Origin: Pseudogracilibacillus sp037071985
Lineage (GTDB): Bacteria; Bacillota; Bacilli; Bacillales; Amphibacillaceae
Length of the DNA: 64,000 nucleotides
NCBI RefSeq assembly: GCF_037071985.1
Contig: NZ_JAXHDF010000004.1
Coordinates: forward strand, 186,001 to 250,000
Direction of reading: 5' to 3'
Position 1 is the first letter of the stretch; every line of letters starts with the position of its first letter. Shown in pieces: positions 1 through 6,045 of the stretch. The translations under genes were made by a program, and so were the position numbers. The notes beneath the pieces were generated by a model that was not told where the DNA came from, did no database searches, and saw only the letters and a list, made by a program, of their open reading frames with translations.

Positions 1-333
1 CTGTTTAATCATCCGATTTAATAATTGGGCACCGAGTGTTCCAGAACCAAAAATAAGCGGAACAATACCACTTTTCGTTAACCATCCTAGTACTACCATC
101 ATAATCAACGTAAAAGGAAGCACAAATGTTCTAGATCCTAATTCGGTTACCCATCTGAAAAGTGTATAAACCGGAGTGTTCGCGACCATAGAGACAAACT
201 CTCTTGTAACTTGATCGATATATGGCATTTTTCCTTGTTTTAATTCATAAATCCAAAACATAATACATATTGCTGGAATCAAAAATAAGGTTAAGCGTAC
301 GATAAGACGTTTTACTGGCATATCTAATTTCAT
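1..333 (-). CDS. PAP2-family membrane phosphatase, partial (N-terminal 111 codons)
   Basis: The frame is open from a start at 333 to the window edge, so the C-terminus lies outside. The visible part begins MKLDMPVKRL, has a hydrophobic segment at about residues 10-28, and then WVTELGSRTFVLPF followed by a second hydrophobic segment. That layout is typical of the first third of PAP2-type lipid phosphatases (undecaprenyl-diphosphate or phosphatidylglycerophosphate phosphatases), in which a luminal ELGS loop precedes the catalytic half. The catalytic KxxxxxxRP, SGH and H motifs would lie beyond the edge and cannot be checked. A second in-frame ATG at codon 5 is slightly better spaced from AAAGGA, so the start is uncertain by four residues. 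Confidence 0.7.
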   Translation of the reverse strand, partial: MKLDMPVKRLIVRLTLFLIPAICIMFWIYELKQGKMPYIDQVTREFVSMVANTPVYTLFRWVTELGSRTFVLPFTLIMMVVLGWLTKSGIVPLIFGSGTLGAQLLNRMIKQ

Positions 334-525
334 TCCTTTTCTTTGGGGCAAATTAACAAATTATCCTATTTTTTAATTTATTAACGCGATATGTGATCTA
401 CCTAGAGCGAAAACTTACATAACCTACTTTATATATGGTAATCTTAAAAATATAGAACGTATAGTGTTATACTAATATTAAATACATAGCGTATATACAT
501 TAAAAATAAGAAAGGAACATGTTAG

Positions 526-792
526 ATGATAAACAAACAATTTACAGTTACAGGAGAAACAGGGTTACATGCAAGACCCGCAACACAATTAGTCCAAGTT
601 GCAAGCAGATTTTCCTCCGATGTGGAACTAGAATACAAAAACAAAAAAGTCAATGTTAAGTCAATAATGGGTGTGATGTCTTTAGGTATTCCCCAAGGCG
701 CAACTTTTACTATTATTACAGACGGACATGATGAAGAAGATGCGATGAATAGTATTGAAGAATTATTAAAAAAGGAAGGGATTGCTGACTGA
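526..792 (+). CDS. ptsH: HPr, phosphocarrier protein of the PTS
   Basis: This 88-residue protein carries the HPr active site GLHARPAT with His15 (phosphorylated by enzyme I) and the regulatory site KSIMGVMSLGI with Ser46 (target of HPr kinase in Firmicutes). Both residues needed for sugar transport and for CcpA-linked catabolite repression are therefore present, and length is normal. The start has an AAAGGA site eight bases upstream. The stop overlaps an ATG (TGATG), the usual ptsH-ptsI junction, but the ptsI reading frame that follows is destroyed (see next entry). The gene is either a second HPr copy or one served by an enzyme I encoded elsewhere. The His15 context argues for HPr rather than Crh, which lacks that histidine. 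Confidence 0.95.
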   Translation: MINKQFTVTGETGLHARPATQLVQVASRFSSDVELEYKNKKVNVKSIMGVMSLGIPQGATFTIITDGHDEEDAMNSIEELLKKEGIAD

Positions 793-1085
793 TGCCTTAG
801 GCATTGCTGCTTTACGCGGTATTGCATTCGTAAAGCTTACAAATTAATTATTGATACAGCTAAATAAGGATGTACGGAGAAATTTCTGGTGAGTCACTTC
901 CTATTCCTCTTCTATTAGGTCTAAGATTAGACGAGTTTTCAATGAGGACCCTTCTACCTAATCTGCCAGAAGTGAATAACAACACAAGCTAGAAATGGAA
1001 ACACTCGTGGACAAAGCTCTTTTGATGAGAGATGAGAAACGCTTACGAAGTATTGGAATTAGTACACTCAAATTCTAAAATATAA
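792..1085 (+). pseudogene. ptsI: Decayed, internally deleted ptsI (enzyme I) relic
   Basis: Reading all three frames gives recognisable pieces of enzyme I in the correct order. The ATG at 792 overlaps the ptsH stop. From 797 comes LGIAALRGIAFVK, which matches the enzyme I N-terminus (GIxASxGIAIAKAY). From about 836 comes AYKLIIDTAK, then from 870 MYGEISGESLPIPLLLGLRL followed by DEFSM, which matches the conserved C-terminal segment around the catalytic cysteine (GMCGEMAGD...LGLGLDEFSM). From 1041 comes AYEVLELVHSNSKI and a stop, as at enzyme I C-termini. Roughly 450 central codons, including the phosphorylated histidine domain, are missing, and at least three frameshifts or stops are present. 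In MYGE the usual Cys is Tyr. The product cannot function. Confidence 0.85.
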
Positions 1086-1087
1086 TG

Positions 1088-1129
1088 AAGGTAGGGATCC
1101 TGTTTATACAGTTTCTCCCTACCTTTTTT
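1088..1129 (+). terminator. Rho-independent terminator after ptsH/ptsI relic
   Basis: Ten-base arms AAGGTAGGGA (1088-1097) and TCCCTACCTT (1116-1125) pair perfectly around an 18-base loop and run into a T tract. The terminator has survived although the ptsI gene in front of it has decayed. Confidence 0.85.
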
Positions 1130-1187
1130 AATACTTTTTATAATTGAACTTCTTCAATCACCGATCTAAATATATTTCTAATTTTCA

Positions 1188-2306
1188 TTATTTCTTAAAG
1201 AAAATTTTATAAACACCAATCGTTAATAACGGCACCGCAAATACTACAATCATTGCATAAGCCATTGCTGTGTATCCTTTTGATATTAAATCTATAATTC
1301 CAACCTGTGCTAAAATAACGGCTAAAATTAAAGTTCCTACAGCGATACCACCTTTTTGAAGGTCCGTTAACTCTTGATTAGCAATGTCCTTAATTTGTGA
1401 ATCTAATCGGTCAACAAAAGCATGAATCATCCCTGAGGCTGTTTCGATTAAAGTCCAACCGACAACAACACCAAATATTATAATTACAATTAGCGGAAAC
1501 CCATCCAACATAACGAGCCAAGGCACAGTTGCACCAAGCACTTCTTCCTTTGGGTAGTGTCCAAGCAGACTAAAATAGGTTAAGAACCACGGGAAAGTCA
1601 TTAAAATCCCGCCTACAATTCCAGCAATAATTGAATCTTTAATTGACTGTTGACGTTTAATACTAAATAAGGCGGCTGGATAAACAGCTAAATTGTATCC
1701 GACATATAAAATACCACTCCAAAGCACTGCAAAAACAGATACTTTCCCCGTCACAAAGCTTGTGTCACCTGAACGAAGAACCTCGAGTGCACTTTCCCAC
1801 GTCGTCCCAATAACTAGCGTTGCGAAAATAACATAACCAATCATTAAAGACAATGTACCTAATGTTTTAAAGCGTTCAATGAGTCCTTTTCCGTAAAAAT
1901 TAAGTATACCAACAATAACTATGATTAATATAACTCCTACCCAGTAATTCATACCGAGCGTACTATTTAGAATTTCTCCGGTAGCTGAAGCCATAATAGC
2001 AATAATTAAGATGGCTAAGAGTAAATAAACAATATCAAACAAAAACCAAAATGGTCCAATTAATTCTCTTAATAAAGTTCTATAATTGAATAATTGAAAT
2101 TTTCTTGAAAATTCAAACATAAGAATAGCCATAATTGTAAAACCTATAAAAATACCAATACCGCCAAGCCATCCCAATGCCCCATACTTTGCTCCAAACT
2201 CTACAATTTCTCGTCCAGTAGCAAAACCACCTCCCATTAATACTGACTGTAAAATTACTGCTGGAAGTACGTACCTACCATACTTTCCTTCTAATAGATT
2301 TTTCAA
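1188..2306 (-). CDS. YkvI-type multi-spanning membrane permease
   Basis: The 372-residue protein has about ten to eleven hydrophobic helices and begins with the LPAVILQSVLMGGGFATGRE segment characteristic of YkvI-like proteins of bacilli, distant relatives of the LeuT/APC fold carriers (unwound first helix with GGGFATG). The substrate is unknown; related carriers move amino acids or other small organic solutes with sodium. The start lies downstream of an AAGAGGGG-like site. It is monocistronic: the ptsH terminator ends on the other side of its 3' end, and no gene lies within 500 bases upstream. Its promoter region contains the palindrome at 2341-2370. The family assignment is good; the function is open. 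Confidence 0.75.
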   Translation of the reverse strand: MKNLLEGKYGRYVLPAVILQSVLMGGGFATGREIVEFGAKYGALGWLGGIGIFIGFTIMAILMFEFSRKFQLFNYRTLLRELIGPFWFLFDIVYLLLAILIIAIMASATGEILNSTLGMNYWVGVILIIVIVGILNFYGKGLIERFKTLGTLSLMIGYVIFATLVIGTTWESALEVLRSGDTSFVTGKVSVFAVLWSGILYVGYNLAVYPAALFSIKRQQSIKDSIIAGIVGGILMTFPWFLTYFSLLGHYPKEEVLGATVPWLVMLDGFPLIVIIIFGVVVGWTLIETASGMIHAFVDRLDSQIKDIANQELTDLQKGGIAVGTLILAVILAQVGIIDLISKGYTAMAYAMIVVFAVPLLTIGVYKIFFKK

Positions 2307-2340
2307 GACAACACACCCCTCTTTTTATTTTATATATAAA

Positions 2341-2370
2341 ATGGAAATAACCAATTTTGGCTATTTCCAT
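2341..2370. repeat. Imperfect 30-base palindrome upstream of the YkvI-type gene
   Basis: The arms ATGGAAATAaCCAA and TTGGcTATTTCCAT pair with one mismatch. It sits about 35 bases upstream of the start codon at 2306, in operator or leader position. No T tract follows on the minus strand, so a terminator is unlikely. Confidence 0.5.
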
Positions 2371-2623
2371 GATTGTAGTTTTTACATTTCTTGTCTCGAT
2401 TGCACATCTTGCAGTAAAGTGATTCCCATTGCCAGTATGAACATATAAAAATAAGGTTTTTATAACATAACTAATTTTACCGTGATCAATAAATCATTCT
2501 GAACTAATTGTTCAATTCTCATTGATATTCGTTAAGTTTACATACTTATTAAATCATTTAATGTATACGCAAACTTCTTGTCTATTATGATAAATGTTAC
2601 TAAATATATTTCTTCGTACATAG

Positions 2624-2647
2624 AAATAGCCATTCCTTTGGCTATTT
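2624..2647. repeat. Palindrome AAATAGCCA / TGGCTATTT
   Basis: Nine-base perfect arms are separated by six bases. The arm sequence AAATAGCCA is shared with the palindrome at 2341-2370, which suggests two sites for one DNA-binding protein or two related hairpins. Confidence 0.45.
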
Positions 2648-2831
2648 ACATTCTGTTAAGTAACAATCCCTTTATTAAGGAGAACCGAACACCCAATTCT
2701 TTTATTTTGTGTGGAAGATATACCTATCTTGTCTGCTTAATACGTATAGATTTATTTTTTACCTTTACATAATAATAATCCAATCTTGTATTACCTATTT
2801 TCATATAATAATATAGAAGGAGGTGGAGAAA

Positions 2832-3017
2832 ATGAACCCACTTGCATTGCTTTATCTGGCATGTATTTTAGCTGGTTATGCACTTGCAAATCTACCAACT
2901 TCTGCTTTAATTACCGCTGAAATTGCAAGTGTTTTTACAATTATCGGCAGTCTAGTCATGGTCGTATTTGCAGTTGCATTAATCTTTCTTGGGGTAAAAG
3001 CACTGTTGGGAAAATAA
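2832..3017 (+). CDS. Small two-helix membrane protein of unknown function
   Basis: The start at 2832 is chosen because AGGAGGTGG lies directly upstream; the in-frame GTG nine bases earlier falls inside that site. The 61-residue product is almost entirely hydrophobic: one helix at about residues 3-22, a short PTSALITAEIA linker, and a second helix from about 30 to 56, ending in GVKALLGK. I do not recognise the family. The gene stands alone and is followed by a hairpin at 3024-3058. The strong ribosome site and clean hydropathy make it likely to be real. Confidence 0.65.
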   Translation: MNPLALLYLACILAGYALANLPTSALITAEIASVFTIIGSLVMVVFAVALIFLGVKALLGK

Positions 3018-3023
3018 AATAAA

Positions 3024-3058
3024 AAAGATAGAGACCAAGTCTTTCGGTCTCTATCTTT
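3024..3058 (-). terminator. Terminator of the KGG stress gene
   Basis: Thirteen-base arms AAAGATAGAGACC (3024-3036) and GGTCTCTATCTTT (3046-3058) pair perfectly. On the minus strand the hairpin is followed by a T-rich tract, so it ends the gsiB-like transcript; on the plus strand no T tract follows, though it may still slow RNA polymerase after the small membrane gene. Confidence 0.85.
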
Positions 3059-3065
3059 GGGGAAG

Positions 3066-3395
3066 TTATTTATTTTTACGTTGTTTAGCTCTTCTATTTC
3101 CACCTTTTTCCCCGATATCTTCATAAAATTCGCGGTCATGATTTTTGGAAGTGGCTTCCCCACCTTTTTGACCAATCTCTTCATAAAATTCGCGGTCATG
3201 GTTTCGAGCAGTTGCTTCTCCACCTTTTTGACCGATCTCTTCATAGAATTCACGATCATGATTTTTGGAAGTGGCTTCTCCACCTTTTTTACCTATTTCT
3301 TCATAAAATTCGCGGTCATGGTTTCGAGCAGTTGCTTCTCCACCTTTTTGACCTGCTTCTTCGACTGACATCTTGCCTCTGTTCTTTTTAGCCAT
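3066..3395 (-). CDS. KGG-repeat general stress protein (GsiB-like)
   Basis: The start at 3395 (MAKKNRGKMS) is chosen because AAAGGAG lies eleven bases upstream. The 109-residue, very hydrophilic protein consists of four to five copies of a 20-residue unit containing GQKGGEATA/S-R/K-NHDREFYEEI, the KGG motif of GsiB and related hydrophilin-like stress proteins. In Bacillus subtilis GsiB is a sigma-B regulon marker induced by heat, salt, ethanol and starvation; its exact molecular role is unclear, probably protection of cell components during water loss. A sigma-B-like promoter lies at 3455-3480. Units alternate ARNHDREF and SKNHDREF, indicating duplication of a two-unit block. Confidence 0.9.
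   Translation of the reverse strand: MAKKNRGKMSVEEAGQKGGEATARNHDREFYEEIGKKGGEATSKNHDREFYEEIGQKGGEATARNHDREFYEEIGQKGGEATSKNHDREFYEDIGEKGGNRRAKQRKNK
3110..3360. repeat. Tandem 60-bp repeats inside the KGG gene
   Basis: Four nearly identical 60-base units encode the 20-residue KGG repeats. Units 1 and 3 share one variant of the ATTTTTGGAAGTGG segment and units 2 and 4 share GTTTCGAGCAGTTG, so the array is also a 120-base double repeat. Confidence 0.85.
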
Positions 3396-3454
3396 ATATA
3401 ACACAGCTCCTTTTTTTAAAGATTTAGGCGTCATGTCTTCGCCTTCAGTTGTTG

Positions 3455-3480
3455 TATTCCACGTTTAGGACAAGATAAAC
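3455..3480 (-). promoter_or_regulatory. Sigma-B-like promoter of the KGG stress gene
   Basis: On the minus strand the sequence reads GTTTAT, 14 bases, GGAATA. The sigma-B consensus is GTTTAA, 12-15 bases, GGGTAT. It lies about 60 bases upstream of the start codon, and GsiB homologues are classical sigma-B targets. Confidence 0.75.
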
Positions 3481-3767
3481 ATTTTTTTTATATTTTTATA
3501 AAAAAGCATTTGGAATTTTCGCGTAGAAAGCCCTCTATACTTCTATACCTTCACTTCAATATTGCTTTAAAAATCCTAAGGACAAAAACTTAGTTAGCTG
3601 CTGGGAGAAAATCGGCTTGAGCTGAGTGCATATTTTTATTATCCAATAGAAATTAGATCGAACAAGTTGGTGGTTGTCACTCTCTTCCACACTATTTTAA
3701 GAACACACTAAAACGATTGGATTTTTCTTTTATCTTTATTTAGCTATCTAATTGGAGTAGTTTTACG
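3481..3767. other. Intergenic stretch, nothing clear
   Basis: Between the promoter of the KGG gene and the terminator of the next operon I see AT-rich sequence without a supported reading frame, repeat or strong hairpin. Confidence 0.5.
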
Positions 3768-3812
3768 AGTAAAAATTAAAAAAACTTGGCAATTGATTCT
3801 CACCAAGTTTTT
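3768..3812 (-). terminator. Terminator of the Ntn-hydrolase-like operon
   Basis: Arms AAACTTGG (3782-3789) and CCAAGTTT (3803-3810) pair perfectly; on the minus strand the hairpin runs into a long T-rich tract down to about 3768. It lies six bases after the stop of the 52-residue gene. Confidence 0.8.
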
Positions 3813-3817
3813 GAAAG

Positions 3818-3976
3818 TTATTCTTGTGTAAATTTATCTTTAACTTTTTTTATTACTTTCTCTGCTGTTTTTCTCTTTTCTTCTTTATCTTTCTTTTCTA
3901 ATTCTAACTCTAGACGTTCTTCTTCTGGCAGATTAAAATAACTTGTATTGTTTACACCGTTATTTTCTTTAATCAT
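3818..3976 (-). CDS. Small charged protein, second gene of the Ntn-hydrolase-like operon
   Basis: A 52-codon frame starts at 3976 with GAGAGGAG eight bases upstream. After MIKENNGVNNTSYFNLPEEE the rest is a run of Glu, Lys and Arg with heptad-like spacing, probably one long amphipathic helix. No known family is recognised. It lies 23 bases downstream of the 412-residue proteasome-like gene on the same strand and shares its terminator, so the two are very probably co-transcribed. A role as a small partner or adaptor of that protein is inference only. Confidence 0.7.
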   Translation of the reverse strand: MIKENNGVNNTSYFNLPEEERLELELEKKDKEEKRKTAEKVIKKVKDKFTQE

Positions 3977-3999
3977 TTTGTTTTCTCCTCTCATCCTAA

Positions 4000-5238
4000 T
4001 TATTTTGGATCGACAACCTGTTTACGTCTTACCCAAACAAATCCATCTCCTTTTGTAATCACTGCCACATCAATAGGTGGGCCTACTGACTCTGTGACTC
4101 GTGTAACACGTCTTTTAAAAGATGTTAAGTTAATTAATGTTTCTGTCATTTCTGCCAGTTCTCGAACGGGAAGCGATCTAACAACTCCTAATAAAGGTTG
4201 TAAGTAATTATTTTCTTTGTACTCTTCTACAGCATCAGAAATTGATTCATATATTGTATTACCCATTTTTTCCAACTTTTGAACTTGATCTTTTGTTAAG
4301 GTAATATTTAATAATTGTTGCATTTGATCATAATAACTTTTTAACACTTTATCCAATATTCCGAACATTGCCTCTTCCATATCTGGTTCAATTCCTTCAA
4401 TAAAAGAATCGACCATTTCACTTTGCCCAAATGCTGAAATAGATGCAGTTCCATCATATTGATCATACGTGTAACTGATTCTTTTCTCTTTTAATTTTTT
4501 ATATTTTAATTGTTCAAAAACAAATCCTTCAAGTCGATAATTCAATAAACGAGGAAAAATTTCTTTTTCGCCATACCCAGTAATTACAAACCCACTGCTA
4601 CCTACACTGAAAAAATCTCGCTTTACCACTTCATAGGCTAGACGATACAAATTTTCCATCAGCTCTTCTGGTGTTTCATGTGGGATTACCTCTTTACAAA
4701 TTTCTTCTACGGTACTATTAAACTTCATTAAAAAAGAATCATAGTTCATTTGAAGATAAACGTCTTTTTTCTTATAATAAGAAATATTTTTCTTTACACA
4801 TTTTATTAAGCAATTCGTAACGTACTCTTGCTCCATTTTCGCATCTGCATCTTCTTCTATTGTAGATTCTACTTCTTTAACAATTTCTTTAATAATCGTT
4901 GTAAACGTTCGATATACAATGATTTCTTCTACTTCTTCATGGTAAAAACGCTTTTCTTTTTGAAGAAAATCTAAAAAATGATCCATATAATCAGATAAGT
5001 ACTTGAATTTTTTATTTCCTAACTCATTACTGAATGTTTTAAGAATAATGTCCCAGGGAATCTCCATAAAAGAAGCGGAACCATAAACCATCAAACCTAC
5101 TGGATGTTGTTCCGATAACGCAAAAAGCTTATTTGCTGAATTATATACTTTTCTAACCCCTTCTTGTCCACTTGTTATGGCACTGTCTGCCGCTAATGAG
5201 AGTCCATGTTTGTTCATAATGACAATTTCTGCAGTCAT
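4000..5238 (-). CDS. Putative proteasome-like Ntn hydrolase with long C-terminal extension
   Basis: No characterised family is certain. The N-terminus after Met is TAEIVIMNKHGLSLAADSAI, then TSGQ and RKVYNSANKLFAL. If Met is removed, Thr becomes residue 1, G11, A15, A16, Asp17, T21 and G23 fall exactly where proteasome beta subunits and HslV have them, and RKVY matches the KKIY segment holding the catalytic lysine (Lys33) after a four-residue gap. This suggests an N-terminal-threonine Ntn hydrolase. The 412 residues are more than twice HslV length; the rest is mostly charged and helical with no membrane segment. A sigma-B-like promoter lies at 5272-5297 and the 52-residue gene follows. Proteolytic activity is unproven; the fold call is inference from one segment. 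Confidence 0.6.
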   Translation of the reverse strand: MTAEIVIMNKHGLSLAADSAITSGQEGVRKVYNSANKLFALSEQHPVGLMVYGSASFMEIPWDIILKTFSNELGNKKFKYLSDYMDHFLDFLQKEKRFYHEEVEEIIVYRTFTTIIKEIVKEVESTIEEDADAKMEQEYVTNCLIKCVKKNISYYKKKDVYLQMNYDSFLMKFNSTVEEICKEVIPHETPEELMENLYRLAYEVVKRDFFSVGSSGFVITGYGEKEIFPRLLNYRLEGFVFEQLKYKKLKEKRISYTYDQYDGTASISAFGQSEMVDSFIEGIEPDMEEAMFGILDKVLKSYYDQMQQLLNITLTKDQVQKLEKMGNTIYESISDAVEEYKENNYLQPLLGVVRSLPVRELAEMTETLINLTSFKRRVTRVTESVGPPIDVAVITKGDGFVWVRRKQVVDPK

Positions 5239-5271
5239 TGTTTTTCATCCCCTTTCTTCTTTACTTGTTGT

Positions 5272-5297
5272 ATAGCCTTACATGGAAAAGGTAAAAC
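5272..5297 (-). promoter_or_regulatory. Sigma-B-like promoter of the Ntn-hydrolase-like operon
   Basis: On the minus strand GTTTTA, 14 bases, GGCTAT, two mismatches from the GTTTAA/GGGTAT consensus with the same 14-base spacing as the two neighbouring candidates. The predicted transcript start falls about 30 bases before the start codon at 5238. Confidence 0.6.
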
Positions 5298-5381
5298 GAA
5301 AACTGTAAAACTTAAAAATAATTAACTAAGTTCATATAAAGTAGGACACAAAAAAACAGGAAAATTTTTTATATTTTTATT

Positions 5382-5407
5382 GTTTAAATTTTAAACAAGC
5401 GGGGTAC
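5382..5407 (+). promoter_or_regulatory. Sigma-B promoter of the YflT-type gene
   Basis: GTTTAA, 14 bases, GGGTAC is a near-perfect sigma-B promoter (one mismatch), placed about 90 bases upstream of the start codon at 5496. Confidence 0.85.
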
Positions 5408-5495
5408 TTCTTACATAAGTCGACTTTTGATTACAAAAGCAGAATTCTGCAACTAATGAATTTTGAGTGTTCAATTCTTGAAGGAGGAAATTTCA

Positions 5496-5855
5496 TTGAA
5501 ACCTACTGTTAAAGAATTTATGGATGATACTGCGTTAGTGACAGAAGTACAGGAGCTTACTGCTCAAGGAATTGATAGAGAAGACCTCTATGTTCTTACA
5601 CATGATGATGATCGTACAAATCGTCTGGCTGATAATGCTGATGTAAATACAATTGGTATTGAAGAAGAGGGGTTAGGTACAGCTGTAGGAAATATGTTCC
5701 GTGATAAAGGAGACGAACTCCGCGAAAAATTACAACAGATGGGATACTCTCAATTTGAATCGGAAGAACTCGAAGAAAAATTAGACCAAGGTAAAGTATT
5801 ACTTCTGATCAACAACAATGGTACTCCTCCGCCTGAACATAGAGCGATGTATTAA
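5496..5855 (+). CDS. YflT-type general stress protein
   Basis: The start is a TTG at 5496 because AAGGAGG lies eight bases before it; an upstream in-frame TTG would place that site inside the gene. The 119-residue product begins MKPTVKEFMDD and has the YflT pattern: a short beta-alpha unit with LYVLTHDDDRTNRLADNADV, then VGNMFRDKGDELREKLQQMG and a closing KVLLLIN strand. YflT is a sigma-B-dependent general stress protein of bacilli of unknown biochemical role, and the strong sigma-B promoter upstream fits. A bidirectional terminator follows. Confidence 0.85.
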   Translation: MKPTVKEFMDDTALVTEVQELTAQGIDREDLYVLTHDDDRTNRLADNADVNTIGIEEEGLGTAVGNMFRDKGDELREKLQQMGYSQFESEELEEKLDQGKVLLLINNNGTPPPEHRAMY

Positions 5856-5911
5856 TATGTGAGCATAAGCCTGTTAGACTACAATAAAACCAAAAGTTTA
5901 TTTAAAATAAA

Positions 5912-5953
5912 AATCTCCCCTGAAGTATACATCACAATCTTCAGGGGAGATTT
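5912..5953. terminator. Bidirectional terminator
   Basis: Fourteen-base perfect arms AATCTCCCCTGAAG (5912-5925) and CTTCAGGGGAGATT (5939-5952) with T tracts on both strands; it serves the YflT-type gene and the convergent nhaC. Confidence 0.9.
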
Positions 5954-6045
5954 ATTATTTACAATTCATGTAAACTCGAGTTTAGCCCGCAATATTTAGG
6001 ACTAAAACTGCGTACTTATCGAAGTCATTAATTGGATTTGGGAGT

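Larger units (their letters stand above)
2307..2831. other. Gene-free stretch with two related palindromes
   Basis: About 525 bases between the YkvI-type gene and the small membrane gene. No reading frame here has a ribosome binding site; the longest (2578-2772) has none and its product resembles nothing. The only structure seen is the pair of inverted repeats listed separately (2341-2370 and 2624-2647). Confidence 0.6.

Noticed and set aside
2578..2772. 64-codon reading frame on the plus strand
   Set aside because: No ribosome binding site, AT-rich low-information product, and it overlaps the AAATAGCCA palindrome.
3057..3368. Phenylalanine-rich frame opposite the KGG gene
   Set aside because: It is the reverse-strand shadow of the 60-base repeat; the minus-strand frame has a ribosome site, promoter and known family.
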